Source: Luteibaculum oceani
Lineage (GTDB): Bacteria > Bacteroidota > Bacteroidia > Flavobacteriales_D > Luteibaculaceae
DNA length: 64,000 bases
Reading direction: 5' to 3'
Assembly: GCF_007995015.1 (NCBI RefSeq)
Contig: NZ_VORB01000002.1
Location: 186,001-250,000 of the forward strand
A model generated the notes under the pieces. It saw only the letters and a program-made list of their open reading frames with translations. It was not told where the DNA came from and ran no database searches. How positions within the stretch are numbered: the stretch's first letter is position 1; each line of letters begins with the position of its first letter. The position numbers were made by a program, and so were the translations under genes. Below, piece after piece: positions 25,493 through 34,105 of this stretch.

Positions 25493-27301
25493 TTGAAGTT
25501 AAAGAACATTGCCATTATTGCCCACGTAGACCACGGTAAAACTACCTTGGTGGATCGTTTAATCGAGGCAGGTCAAATTTTTCGTGATAACCAAGATCGT
25601 CAAGACCTATTACTCGACAACAACGAATTGGAGCGCGAAAGAGGAATTACCATCGTTTCTAAGAACGTTTCGGTAAGGTACAAAGACACAAAAATTAATA
25701 TCATCGATACCCCTGGTCACGCCGACTTTGGTGGTGAGGTAGAGCGTGTATTGAACATGGCTGATGGTGTTCTTTTATTGGTAGATGCCTTTGAAGGGCC
25801 TATGCCACAAACGCGTTTTGTACTGCAGAAAGCACTAGAAATTGGACTTAAGCCAATTGTAGTTGTAAATAAAGTTGATAAGCCGAACTGTGAGCCAGAA
25901 TTGGCATACGAAAAGGTATTTGATTTGATGTTCCACCTTGGAGCAACTGAAGATCAGTTAGATTTTAAAGTAATCTACGGTTCAGCCAAAAATGGCTGGA
26001 TGGGACCTGATTACAACACTCCAACCGATTCTATTATCCCATTGTTGGATATGATCGTGGAGGAAATTCCTTCTCCAAAACTAGACGAAGGAAATACACA
26101 GCTTTTAATTACCTCTTTGGATTATAGTTCTTTCGTAGGAAGAATTGCTATCGGACGTTTACGTCGTGGTACACTTAAGGAAGGGCAGCCTATTATCCTT
26201 TCTAAAAGAGATGGAAAGCAGGTAAAATCTAGAATTAAAGAGCTTTTTGTTTTCGAAGGATTGGAAAGAGCAAAGGTTAGCGAGGTTGAAAAAGGAGATA
26301 TCTGTGCCATTGTAGGTGTAGAAGGATTTGAAATTGGAGACAGTATCTGTGATGCTGAAAATCCAGAGCCACTTCCACCAACGGCAATCGACGAGCCAAC
26401 TATGAGCATGCTTTTTACCATTAACGATTCTCCGTTTTTTGGTAAAGAAGGAAAGTTTGTTACCTCTAGACACGTAAAAGAGCGTTTAACCAAGGAGTTA
26501 GAAAAGAACCTGGCACTTAGAGTTCAAGAAACTGATAAGGCAGATTCTTTTATGGTATTCGGTCGTGGTGTACTTCACCTTTCGGTTTTAATTGAAACCA
26601 TGCGTAGAGAAGGCTACGAATTACAAGTTGGGCAGCCACAGGTAATTATTAAAGAGGTAGACGGTGTTAAAAGTGAGCCAGTAGAAGAGCTTACTGTTGA
26701 CATTCCTGAGAATGTATCGGGTAAAGCAGTAGAAGCAGTTACCTTGAGAAAAGGAGAACTTTCTTCTATGACTCCAAAAGGAGACCGTATGCTGCTTGAG
26801 TTCACCATTCCTTCTAGAGGGATTATTGGACTTAGAAATTACCTACTAACTGTTTCGGCCGGTGAGGTAATTATGGCACACCGTTTTAAAGGATTTGAGC
26901 CATACAAAGGAGAGATCCCAGGTAGACAAAATGGTTCTTTAATTTCTATGGAAACAGGAACTGCTTTGCCATACTCCCTAAACAAACTGCAAGACAGAGG
27001 TAAGTTCTTTGTCGATCCAGGTGAGGAAATATACATGGGGCAGGTTGTTGGAGAAAACTCTAAAGCAGGAGATATGGTAGTTAACCTTACCAAGGGTAAG
27101 CAGTTAAATAACATGCGTTCTTCGGGAGCGGATGAGAAAAACAGAATTGCACCTGCAATTAAATTCTCACTAGAAGAGGCTTTAGAATATATCCAGGCAG
27201 ATGAGTATGTGGAATTAACCCCAAGCTCATTAAGGCTCAGAAAAATTCTTCTTCAGGAGCATGAGAGAAAAAGAGCTGCAAACCCAGCGCTAGCGAAATA
27301 A
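25493..27301 (+). CDS. typA: Translational GTPase TypA/BipA
   Basis: A 602-aa ribosome-associated GTPase of the EF-G family that helps 50S assembly and stress adaptation. G1 is [15 protein letters not shown], the switch-I region [13 protein letters not shown]3 [13 protein letters not shown]4 VVNKVDKP and G5 YGSAKNG. Domain II, EF-G-like domain III and the TypA-specific C-terminal domain ([29 protein letters not shown]) are complete. I place the start at TTG 25493 ([16 protein letters not shown]), which matches family N-termini; the frame extends 8 codons upstream into the promoter. A strong terminator follows immediately. Confidence 0.95.
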   Translation: MKLKNIAIIAHVDHGKTTLVDRLIEAGQIFRDNQDRQDLLLDNNELERERGITIVSKNVSVRYKDTKINIIDTPGHADFGGEVERVLNMADGVLLLVDAFEGPMPQTRFVLQKALEIGLKPIVVVNKVDKPNCEPELAYEKVFDLMFHLGATEDQLDFKVIYGSAKNGWMGPDYNTPTDSIIPLLDMIVEEIPSPKLDEGNTQLLITSLDYSSFVGRIAIGRLRRGTLKEGQPIILSKRDGKQVKSRIKELFVFEGLERAKVSEVEKGDICAIVGVEGFEIGDSICDAENPEPLPPTAIDEPTMSMLFTINDSPFFGKEGKFVTSRHVKERLTKELEKNLALRVQETDKADSFMVFGRGVLHLSVLIETMRREGYELQVGQPQVIIKEVDGVKSEPVEELTVDIPENVSGKAVEAVTLRKGELSSMTPKGDRMLLEFTIPSRGIIGLRNYLLTVSAGEVIMAHRFKGFEPYKGEIPGRQNGSLISMETGTALPYSLNKLQDRGKFFVDPGEEIYMGQVVGENSKAGDMVVNLTKGKQLNNMRSSGADEKNRIAPAIKFSLEEALEYIQADEYVELTPSSLRLRKILLQEHERKRAANPALAK

Positions 27302-27307
27302 GAATAG

Positions 27308-27339
27308 AAAAAGAGCCAGAATCCTGGCTCTTTTTTTTT
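27308..27339 (+). terminator. Terminator of typA
   Basis: Stem GAGCCAG / CTGGCTC (27313-27319, 27324-27330) is extended by A-T pairs and followed by nine T's, 7 nt after the typA stop. Confidence 0.92.
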
Positions 27340-27353
27340 CTCAGAATCTACCT

Positions 27354-27467
27354 ATGAAATATGACCGTGAAAAAACAATACAAATTTGTTTGTCCCTAAT
27401 TACCTTTTTGTTCTCTTTTATAGCTGCATTAAAGGTGCTGGATATGAGGTGGCAGCAAAGGCTGTAA
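27354..27467 (+). CDS. Possible 37-aa single-span membrane peptide
   Basis: An ATG frame of 37 codons encodes MKYDREKTIQICLSLITFLF and continues SFIAALKVLDMRWQQRL: a charged N-terminus, one hydrophobic span of about 17 residues and a basic C-terminus. The start lies 15 nt after the typA terminator. A short CAGC-AAAG-GCTG stem at the stop codon is followed by a T7 run. No promoter was seen. It could be a real small protein or chance; the rest of the 27302-27528 gap shows nothing else. Confidence 0.3.
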   Translation: MKYDREKTIQICLSLITFLFSFIAALKVLDMRWQQRL

Positions 27468-27528
27468 TCTTTTTTTGCTAATTCAATTAAATTTAGCTAT
27501 TTCAGTCTATAGGGAATCAAAAAAGTGA

Positions 27529-28176
27529 TTATTCTTTGATGCATCTACAGAAGAGCAAAGTGGTGTTAATATCACTTTCCAATCTATTGACCCCATTTTT
27601 AGGAGCTGCAAAGAAACGCACCCAAGCTATTCCAGATTCTACAGATCCGGAACTTGTCCAATAACCCGCTGTATATCCAAATTCTGGTGGAGAATCATCT
27701 ATAATGTGACCAGCCGGGTGCACATTGAAACCATATTTATCTATTCCGTTTCCGTCCAATTTCCAATTATGTAGAGATTTTAGTAGGTAGCCATGTTTTC
27801 CTCGCCAGGTTGATCCTGGAAATACATTTAAGTTGTCTGAAATTAAAGTTTCCAGAATTGTCCAATCCCTATCGCTTGCAAGGGCCCAACCCTTGGGGCA
27901 TGCTAAAAGAGCTTCATTCCAATGGTAAAGCCTACCATAATTTCTATTATCGGGACCATCAACTTGGACCGAGCCTTCAGTTTTAAAAGCTAGGTTTTCG
28001 GCCATCCACCACTGGTTTCCAATTAAAACAGTTTTATATTTTTTCCCATCTCTTATATCTACAAAATGAGATGTTTTCAGGTTTGATATTTCCTGATTTT
28101 TAATCTTTTTAGGTTGGGTGCAAGAGCTAAAAAAGAGGAGGAGGTACAAAGAAAATGGTGTAGCAAGATTTTTCAT
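27529..28176 (-). CDS. FISUMP-domain lipoprotein
   Basis: The 215-aa protein has a lipoprotein signal (MKNLATPFSLYLLLFFSSC, Cys19) and a full FISUMP domain (Fibrobacter succinogenes major paralogous domain, TIGR02145). Hallmarks are VDIRDGKKYKTVLIGNQWWM, AENLAF, YGRLYHWNEALLACPKGWAL and the C-terminal LLFCRCIKE (usually SVRCIKD). The domain is thought to be surface-exposed and perhaps adhesive; its function is unknown. The gene overlaps the upstream DinB-like gene by 4 nt (ATGA), so the two are translationally coupled. Confidence 0.88.
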   Translation of the reverse strand: MKNLATPFSLYLLLFFSSCTQPKKIKNQEISNLKTSHFVDIRDGKKYKTVLIGNQWWMAENLAFKTEGSVQVDGPDNRNYGRLYHWNEALLACPKGWALASDRDWTILETLISDNLNVFPGSTWRGKHGYLLKSLHNWKLDGNGIDKYGFNVHPAGHIIDDSPPEFGYTAGYWTSSGSVESGIAWVRFFAAPKNGVNRLESDINTTLLFCRCIKE

Positions 28177-28667
28177 TGACAGTCTAACTTCGTATTGTCC
28201 CCGTAAAAGCCCAAATCTTGGTTCTTTATTAACTTGGTAAGTAGAGCAATCTGGCCCGTGTGGTAGGAAAAATGTTCAATTACATGTACCACTATTCCAA
28301 GCCCGGTGGTATTAATTCCTTGGATTTCGAACTCCAATCCCAAATCTTTTTCGGTAACTCGGTGGCAATTTGCTGAGATATCTGATCTCAATCCTTCCAA
28401 AATCTCTATCAAGTCTTTTTTTGAATATGTTCTGCTTTCGAACTCGTCCTGTCGTTTGCGTTGAAATTTAATTTCCAGCAGGTTGAATAGCAGCCATTGT
28501 CGGCAATTTCCGTTTAAGTGGAGAATTAGATTTCCCACGGTATTACAGTTTTGGTTGGGTTTAAACCAAACTTCTTCATCAGAAAGTAAATCCAAACAGT
28601 GTAAAATCCTAGGGATGGATTCCTCACAGATTCTCAGTTGAATTTCGTTTTGTAGGAGTGATAACAT
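28173..28667 (-). CDS. DinB-like four-helix protein
   Basis: A 164-aa protein with the four-helix-bundle pattern of the DinB/DUF1572 group, often metal-binding thiol transferases. The likely metal-site histidines are in VGNLILHLNGNCRQW and VVHVIEHFSYHTGQIALLTKL. I choose ATG 28667 (MLSLLQNEIQLRICEE) over 28694 because the latter lies within the terminator hairpin of the upstream gene. Even so, the T run of that terminator touches this ATG, leaving no room for a separate ribosome site. The gene precedes the FISUMP lipoprotein with an ATGA overlap. Confidence 0.8.
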   Translation of the reverse strand: MLSLLQNEIQLRICEESIPRILHCLDLLSDEEVWFKPNQNCNTVGNLILHLNGNCRQWLLFNLLEIKFQRKRQDEFESRTYSKKDLIEILEGLRSDISANCHRVTEKDLGLEFEIQGINTTGLGIVVHVIEHFSYHTGQIALLTKLIKNQDLGFYGDNTKLDCQ

Positions 28668-28700
28668 AAAAAAAGGCCTTACGAATAATCGCAAGGCCTA
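28668..28700 (-). terminator. Terminator hairpin abutting a start codon
   Basis: Arms AGGCCTT (28674-28680) and AAGGCCT (28693-28699), plus inner CGA/TCG, form a hairpin with a T7 tract on the minus strand (28668-28674). It lies 27 nt past the stop of the 28727-29515 lipoprotein gene and ends exactly at the ATG of the DinB-like gene. Confidence 0.85.
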
Positions 28701-28726
28701 ATTTCTAATAATTATCGGTTATCTAC

Positions 28727-29515
28727 TTAGAAAAGTACGTTAACGTTTATGTAAAATACACCCGTATTACCATTGGCATCAACCGCAGAGAATAAAAGAG
28801 GAGTATCGCCTCCAGCTGCTGTAACAGGAACAAGTAGAGGAATTAGCTCTCCATTTTCGTCCAATAAGTCGTCTACAATTGAGAAAGTAAAATCGGCGCT
28901 GCCTGGAAGTTCTTTTTCGAAAGAGAAGATGTTGTGATCTCTTCCGATAAACTCAATCTTAATACGCTCCAGGTCGGTATTTGAATTAACCACTGCATCA
29001 ACCTCAATTTCATTTCCTCTGTTAACATTAATGGTAATGGTTCCAGGTTGGAAATCAGGATTCACACTATTTACATTCCAAAAAGGTCTTGAGTTTCTTG
29101 CGGTGTCTTGATAAATAACATTCACCACGCGGCTAATTCCCTGGTTACCGTTTTTATCGAATACATCGAATACAAAGCGGTAGGTACCATTAGCTGCACC
29201 TGCAGCATTAACGCTTGCACTACCTGTTCCATTAGATCCCTCTAGTGAAAAATTGTTTTCGTAAGCCAAATCGAAATTGGTTCTGGTAATGTTTTTCTCA
29301 TTCTTCAATCCCTTTACCGATCTTACAAAAACGCGGTTTAAATCGCCATTATCTACTGCGCTAAAATCCACTCTAAATTCATCGCCCAATCTAACATATG
29401 CGATGTTACCAGTTCCGTTTACGGTGGCAGATTCAAATCGTGGGCGGATTCCATCGTGCTTTTCGCATGCTACTAGGGTAGCTATTAATAGGGTAAGGGC
29501 AAGAATTCTTTTCAT
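28727..29515 (-). CDS. Secreted lipoprotein with Ig/DUF4625-like beta domains
   Basis: A 262-aa protein with signal peptide and lipobox (MKRILALTLLIATLVACEKH, Cys17). The mature part looks like two Ig-type beta sandwiches. The first has VRLGDEFRVDFSAVDNGDLN and ends with YRFVFDVFDKNGNQGISRVV, a wording seen in DUF4625-like lipoproteins; the second ends ALLFSAVDANGNTGVFYINVN style (DANGNTGVFYINV). It probably sits on the envelope surface. It is 33 nt downstream of another lipoprotein gene and is closed by a terminator. No function is recognised. Confidence 0.78.
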   Translation of the reverse strand: MKRILALTLLIATLVACEKHDGIRPRFESATVNGTGNIAYVRLGDEFRVDFSAVDNGDLNRVFVRSVKGLKNEKNITRTNFDLAYENNFSLEGSNGTGSASVNAAGAANGTYRFVFDVFDKNGNQGISRVVNVIYQDTARNSRPFWNVNSVNPDFQPGTITINVNRGNEIEVDAVVNSNTDLERIKIEFIGRDHNIFSFEKELPGSADFTFSIVDDLLDENGELIPLLVPVTAAGGDTPLLFSAVDANGNTGVFYINVNVLF

Positions 29516-29548
29516 GTTTCTCTCAAATATTGCGGACGAAAATAAACA

Positions 29549-30304
29549 TTATCTAATTACGGCGGGGTGCAAATAAATGCGACTTATTCCCTTAGTATTG
29601 AAGAGGCAAATGGCTATATCACCCTCTCCAGCCGTGTTATTTGTAAAAATATACCCCAATGCATCGAGGCGGGTACGTGTTACCAAGCTGTCTGGGGTTG
29701 ACGTTCCCATGAAAACTGGAGCAGCTTGGTCGAAGTTGTTTCTAAGATGTAAAACGCTGTACCTGCTTACGGTGTCGGGGTCCATGAGGTAATACTTTTT
29801 TAGAATGATAGAATCTCTAAGGGTTAACTCCCAATTGGGTTGTGCGTGTTGGTAACCAACGGGTTCTAAAATGGAATCGGAAAGTGAAAGCCCTTCGGGA
29901 TTATATAAAAACAGATGTTCTTTGGAACTTACATTTCCCGAGAGATCACCTACCGAAAGTTTAAGCAGATAAAATCCAAAAGGGGCTCCCTCTAAAGCTG
30001 TTCTACTTAGTTTTATCTCATTATTTACTTTATCACTGAAGGCATAGGAAAAAACCTCCTTGTTTTCCGCCCCATTGGTGGGGTCGTAATATGTGATTTT
30101 AAGTAGGTAGGGGAGTTCACTGTCCACAGCATCACTAGCGAGCCAATTGGTGGGGATTTGCGTGATCGTTTCTACTATGGAGTAGCTCTTTTCCCTTTCC
30201 CAGGATATAATTGGAGCGGTAATATCCTCTTGTTCCTTTTTGCAGGAAATACAGAGAATACTACTTAGACTTAAAACCGCTATGAATAAAGCTTTGAAGT
30301 TCAT
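29549..30304 (-). CDS. Secreted lipoprotein of unknown function
   Basis: A 251-aa protein with a lipoprotein signal MNFKALFIAVLSLSSILCIS (Cys21 follows in CISCKKEQ). The sequence is beta-rich: DITAPIISWEREKSYSIVET, FGFYLLKLSVGDLSGNVSSK and a C-terminal domain ending ISRIYLHPAVIR. The DLSGNVSSKEH segment resembles the DKNGN segment in the neighbouring lipoprotein at 28727-29515, so the two may be distant paralogues with Ig-like folds. The first 44 nt overlap the 3' end of the inositol monophosphatase gene, suggesting coupling. Confidence 0.75.
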   Translation of the reverse strand: MNFKALFIAVLSLSSILCISCKKEQEDITAPIISWEREKSYSIVETITQIPTNWLASDAVDSELPYLLKITYYDPTNGAENKEVFSYAFSDKVNNEIKLSRTALEGAPFGFYLLKLSVGDLSGNVSSKEHLFLYNPEGLSLSDSILEPVGYQHAQPNWELTLRDSIILKKYYLMDPDTVSRYSVLHLRNNFDQAAPVFMGTSTPDSLVTRTRLDALGYIFTNNTAGEGDIAICLFNTKGISRIYLHPAVIR

Positions 30305-31064
30305 TGTGAATAGTACCGTTCGAAGCTATGATTTCTTCTCCAAATAAAAAGTCATTTCCGCCTTTAAAATCCGAAATTTTTCCACCAGCTTCTTTAACAA
30401 TGATGATTCCAGCCGCAACGTCCCAGGGATTTAGGCCATACTCATAAAACGCATCAAATCTACCACAGGCAACATAGGCAAGATCTATAGCCGCCGATCC
30501 CAATCTTCTCAAACCTCTTGAATTGTGCATCAGTTTATTGAGGATTTCCATGTACTGTTTTTCTCGCTCAAAATCGTCATAAGGAAAACCAGTGGCAAAA
30601 AGGGAGTGCTCCATTTTTTCCGCCTTGGAAACCTGAATGGGTCTATTGTTAAGGTAGGCGCCTCCGCCTTTATAAGCGGAAAATAACTCTTTATTTATGG
30701 GGTTGTAGATCACCCCTAAAATTATTTCACTTTTAAAGGCTAAAGCTATGCTTATGCAATACAAAGGCAGGCCGTGAACGAAGTTGGTAGTGCCATCAAT
30801 TGGGTCTATAATCCATTGATAATCTGCACTTTGTTTCGCAACACTTTCTTCCTCGGCAATAAACCCTGCTTCGGGTAAAAGTTTGCCTAATTGTGAAACC
30901 AAGCGCTCCTCGGTTTTTTTATCCACCTCCGTTACCAGGTTGTTGAAGGACTTGCTTTCAATGAGAAAATCTCTGTTTATTGCGGCGTCCTCTATGAGTT
31001 CTCCCGCTTTTTGGGCAACAAATTCAACCTTTCCTAAAAGGGTGTGTAAAGCCTGTATTTTCAA
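30261..31064 (-). CDS. suhB: Inositol-1-monophosphatase family protein
   Basis: A 267-aa Mg2+-dependent phosphatase that cleaves inositol phosphates or related sugar phosphates; SuhB homologues also take part in rRNA antitermination. Motif A is YQWIIDPIDGTTNFVHGLPL with the metal-binding Asp-Pro-Ile-Asp-Gly. Glu ligands are in GFIAEEESV, and motif B is NPWDVAAGIIIVKEAGG. The start is TTG at 31064 (encoding MKIQALHTLLGK), 5 nt after the mtaB stop; there is no nearby in-frame ATG. It sits between mtaB and a lipoprotein gene with which it overlaps by 44 nt. The symbol is by family; the exact substrate is not shown. Confidence 0.9.
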   Translation of the reverse strand: MKIQALHTLLGKVEFVAQKAGELIEDAAINRDFLIESKSFNNLVTEVDKKTEERLVSQLGKLLPEAGFIAEEESVAKQSADYQWIIDPIDGTTNFVHGLPLYCISIALAFKSEIILGVIYNPINKELFSAYKGGGAYLNNRPIQVSKAEKMEHSLFATGFPYDDFEREKQYMEILNKLMHNSRGLRRLGSAAIDLAYVACGRFDAFYEYGLNPWDVAAGIIIVKEAGGKISDFKGGNDFLFGEEIIASNGTIHNELQSFIHSGFKSK

Positions 31065-31069
31065 TGTAG

Positions 31070-32377
31070 TTATGCTTTTTCGGTTACAACGGGAATGGCA
31101 TTTACATTGCCATTGCTGTCTATTGATTCTAGCGCGATAAATTCGCAGCTATTTGCTTTATCGGGTTGATATGCCGCACTTACTCTTACGTAATTATCGG
31201 TATAGCCCTGCATAAATCCATCGTGGTTATCCTTTTCCCAGAGTACGGTACGGGTGGCACCTAACTGAGTATCGTAGAATGCTCTTTTAAGCTTGTCCGA
31301 TAGGATATTTAACTGTCTGGTACGCTCGTATCGAATGTTTTTAGGTACAATACCATCCTTTCGCAATGCAGTAGTGTTCGCTCTTTCGGAGTAGGTAAAT
31401 ACGTGAAGATAGGATACGTCTAAATCCTTAAGATAATTTACCGTTACGTTAAAATGCTCTTCGGTTTCTCCAGGGAAACCAACTATAACATCTACACCAA
31501 TACAAGCGTGGGGCATTAACTCCTTAATTCGCTTTATTCTATTCGTATAAAGTGAGGTGTCATACCTTCTGCGCATGGCTGCCAACAGCTCGTCATTTCC
31601 CGATTGTAGAGGGATATGAAAGTGAGGCATAAACTTTTTACTGCGCGCTACGAAGGCTATAATTTGGTCTGAAAGTAGGTTGGGTTCTATGCTTGAGATT
31701 CGGTAGCGTTCAATACCGGGAAGCTCGTCGAGCTGCATGATAAGTTCTAAAAAAGACTCTTGCGTACCCGCTCCAAAGTCGCCAATGTTAACTCCTGTAA
31801 GTACAATCTCCTTTGCACCTTGGTCTATTGCTTCTTTGGCCGATTTTAAGGTAGTGGCTATATCTGCCGATCTGCTTCTACCTCGCGCTAGGGGAATGGT
31901 GCAAAAGGAACAGAAGTAATCGCATCCATCTTGCACTTTTAAAAAGGTTCTGGTTCTATCGCCCGCACTGAATCCGGGAATAAACTCTTTGGTTTCTTTT
32001 ATAGCTTCCCTGGCGATAATTGCCTGTTCTTCTTTGCGGTGAACGTATTCTAAAGCATTAAACTTTTCGTTGGCTCCTAAAACAACATCCACTCCAGGAA
32101 TGCTGGCTATTTCATTGGGTTTAAGCTGGGCGTAACAACCAATTACAATAACGGTTGCATCGGGATTCAGTTTATTGGCTTTTCTAACAATATTGCGGCA
32201 TTTTTTATCCGCATTTTCAGTTACCGAGCAGGTATTAATTATATATACATCAGCCGATTCAGAAAAACTCACTTTGGCGTAACCCGCTTCGGTAAATTGT
32301 CTGCCTATGGTGGATGTCTCCGCGAAATTCAGTTTACATCCCAATGTGTAAAAAGCTACCCTGTTCTGTTGCCCCAT
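31070..32377 (-). CDS. mtaB: tRNA ms2t6A37 methylthiotransferase MtaB
   Basis: A 435-aa radical-SAM enzyme that adds a methylthio group to N6-threonylcarbamoyladenosine at position 37 of ANN-decoding tRNAs. The N-terminal UPF0004 domain has VAFYTLGCKLNFAETSTI, with further cluster cysteines in IINTCSVTENADKKC and VIGCYAQLKP. The radical-SAM CxxxCxxC motif is GCDYFCSFCTIPLARGRSRS. HIPLQSGNDELLAAMRRRY and IGVDVIVGFPGETEEHF follow, and a TRAM-like C-terminus ends the protein. A TATCTTTG box lies only 7 nt before the ATG, so the leader is very short. inositol monophosphatase follows after 5 nt. Confidence 0.95.
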   Translation of the reverse strand: MGQQNRVAFYTLGCKLNFAETSTIGRQFTEAGYAKVSFSESADVYIINTCSVTENADKKCRNIVRKANKLNPDATVIVIGCYAQLKPNEIASIPGVDVVLGANEKFNALEYVHRKEEQAIIAREAIKETKEFIPGFSAGDRTRTFLKVQDGCDYFCSFCTIPLARGRSRSADIATTLKSAKEAIDQGAKEIVLTGVNIGDFGAGTQESFLELIMQLDELPGIERYRISSIEPNLLSDQIIAFVARSKKFMPHFHIPLQSGNDELLAAMRRRYDTSLYTNRIKRIKELMPHACIGVDVIVGFPGETEEHFNVTVNYLKDLDVSYLHVFTYSERANTTALRKDGIVPKNIRYERTRQLNILSDKLKRAFYDTQLGATRTVLWEKDNHDGFMQGYTDNYVRVSAAYQPDKANSCEFIALESIDSNGNVNAIPVVTEKA

Positions 32378-32384
32378 GAGGCTG

Positions 32385-32392
32385 CAAAGATA
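32385..32392 (-). promoter_or_regulatory. -7 box of mtaB
   Basis: TATCTTTG on the minus strand matches TAnnTTTG. Seven bases separate it from the mtaB ATG, giving a predicted leader of only a few bases. No -33 TTG is at the expected place. Confidence 0.55.
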
Positions 32393-32502
32393 AGGATTGT
32401 TTTATCGCTTTGCCTAAGGTTCTTACATGTGGTAAAACAGAACAAATTATTAGGTTTCATCAATACAATTAACCACGGGGATTAATTAAAGTGAAGGACA
32501 CT

Positions 32503-32654
32503 TTGTATTTATTTCTACAAATGCTATATTAGGATATGAAACGACGCGAGAACTGTTCAAGCAGTCGTATTAAAAGACTTTTAGTCTGGTCGATAGAGAG
32601 CCAGACATCTGGTAGGATAGAGGAAGGGAGCTTAGGCTCCCTTCCTTGTTTTTA
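32503..32654 (+). ncRNA. Candidate small structured RNA with own promoter and terminator
   Basis: TTG (32503-32505), 19 nt, then TATATTAG (32525-32532, one base off consensus) predict a transcript starting near 32536. It holds hairpins ACGAC/GTCGT (32541-32545, 32564-32568) and GTCTGG/CCAGAC (32584-32589, 32601-32606). It ends with a strong terminator, GGAAGGGAGC and its complement (32622-32631, 32636-32645) with a T-rich tail. A 39-codon ATG frame runs through the terminator and is unlikely to be the product. The rest of the 32378-32761 gap shows nothing else. Confidence 0.6.
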
Positions 32655-32761
32655 GGTGAAATATTAAACTCTTGGAATACCTTTTTTTTGGAATTAAAAC
32701 TTTTAACAAGGTGTAGAACTAATTGTCCTTTAATTTGCCTTGATCACCTGTAATTTAATTA

Positions 32762-34102
32762 ATGATAAGGCATCTCTATCTATTTTCTGTTAGTTTTTTG
32801 TTTTGTAGCTCCCTGTTTTGCCAGTATGAGTTTGTTGTTATTAATACTGATAAAAATCCAGTAGTAGAGGCAATTGCTATATATCAGTCCTCAGATTTGG
32901 GTGAAGATTTATTTACAATAAAAATTGACTCCAAAGAAGACTTCTATTTCTTAAGGGATCAAAGTAGTTTGGCGCTGATTAAGTTTACCTATAAACAGGA
33001 TAATAGGTGGGAACGGGACGGCTATTATTGGTACAACGAAAGGGATTCTTTAAAACCAAATGAACTGATTCTGAACACAGGTAAATTATTTTACTCTCCA
33101 GCCATATTGCAATCAAACTTTTCAAATGGGATTGCGGCGGCTGTATGGAAAATCGAGGAGCATCTAAAGGAAAATGGTTTAGCCATACCGGTTTTGTTTT
33201 CCAATACTAAGCTAGAGCTTATATCTGTTAAAGATGTAAGACTTAAGGCTTCCAATCGCAAAATCAATCGCATATTTTCGGAGTTGATAAGCATGCACTC
33301 AGGGAATCAGGATGTCTTGGACTATATTCTATTTCGTAAAAATTTATGTCTACTTCAAAAAGGTGCCATGGTATCAAGTGATTCCTTACAACCCATTTAT
33401 AGATTTCTTTTTCATTTAGCGAAAGCTAGATTAAAACTAGTTGAACAGTTGGCAGTAATGGATCCACAAAGTATCAGGGATACAATTGCCTTTTACCTCG
33501 ACCATAAATCAGCGTACGATAGATTGGCATTATTGGAATACGCAGAATCAAATTACCTTATTTCAGGTAGGCAAGAGGATTATTATAACCTTTTGGGTAG
33601 TATAATCCAAAAGGAGCATGACAAATCTGTTACCAGGTATATAAAGGTTCTACAAGATTCTTTTGAAGAGAGAAATTTGGTTAAGGGAGATCAAAGGTTA
33701 CCATCGCTGGAAAATCTACGCTCTTTGGAAATCGTTGATCTGAATAAACCTTCTGGGAAGTTTCGATTATTAGACTTTTGGGCAACTTGGTGCAAGCCCT
33801 GCATTAATTCATTTCCTCATTTAATAGAACTTCACAATGAATTTGAAAATTTAGAAGTAATAGGAGTAAATGTCGAAATGGATGCTGAAAATCCTTTGAA
33901 ATTCTTGGATAAGAACCCTGAATTAGATTGGTTGCAGTTAATAGATTATGGTAATCAAAAGTTTAAACAGAATTTTAAAATTATTGGTTACCCTTGGTAT
34001 ATTCTGATCGATCCAGATGGTCATGTTGTAAATACTAACCTTCCGCATAATAAAGAAGACCTAAGGAATTACTTGGGTGAGGTTTTATTATCCAAGGAAT
34101 AA
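32762..34102 (+). CDS. Exported TlpA-like thioredoxin-fold protein
   Basis: The 446-aa protein starts with a signal peptide (MIRHLYLFSVSFLFCSSLFC then QYEF). Residues 20-300 are a helical/beta region of unknown family, as often seen in front of Bacteroidota TlpA domains (DUF4369-like in position). The last 130 residues are a thioredoxin fold of the TlpA/ResA type: FRLLDFWATWCKPCINSFPH holds the redox motif CKPC, and IIGYPWYILIDPDGHVV holds the cis-Pro region. It probably acts as a periplasmic or lipid-free thiol reductase. It ends 3 nt from the convergent YdeI-like gene with no terminator between. Confidence 0.85.
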   Translation: MIRHLYLFSVSFLFCSSLFCQYEFVVINTDKNPVVEAIAIYQSSDLGEDLFTIKIDSKEDFYFLRDQSSLALIKFTYKQDNRWERDGYYWYNERDSLKPNELILNTGKLFYSPAILQSNFSNGIAAAVWKIEEHLKENGLAIPVLFSNTKLELISVKDVRLKASNRKINRIFSELISMHSGNQDVLDYILFRKNLCLLQKGAMVSSDSLQPIYRFLFHLAKARLKLVEQLAVMDPQSIRDTIAFYLDHKSAYDRLALLEYAESNYLISGRQEDYYNLLGSIIQKEHDKSVTRYIKVLQDSFEERNLVKGDQRLPSLENLRSLEIVDLNKPSGKFRLLDFWATWCKPCINSFPHLIELHNEFENLEVIGVNVEMDAENPLKFLDKNPELDWLQLIDYGNQKFKQNFKIIGYPWYILIDPDGHVVNTNLPHNKEDLRNYLGEVLLSKE

Positions 34103-34105
34103 CCA

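Noticed and set aside
32536-32655. 39-codon ATG frame (MKRRENCSSSRIKRLL...)
   Set aside because: Its codons run through the strong terminator hairpin; a structured RNA explains the region better.
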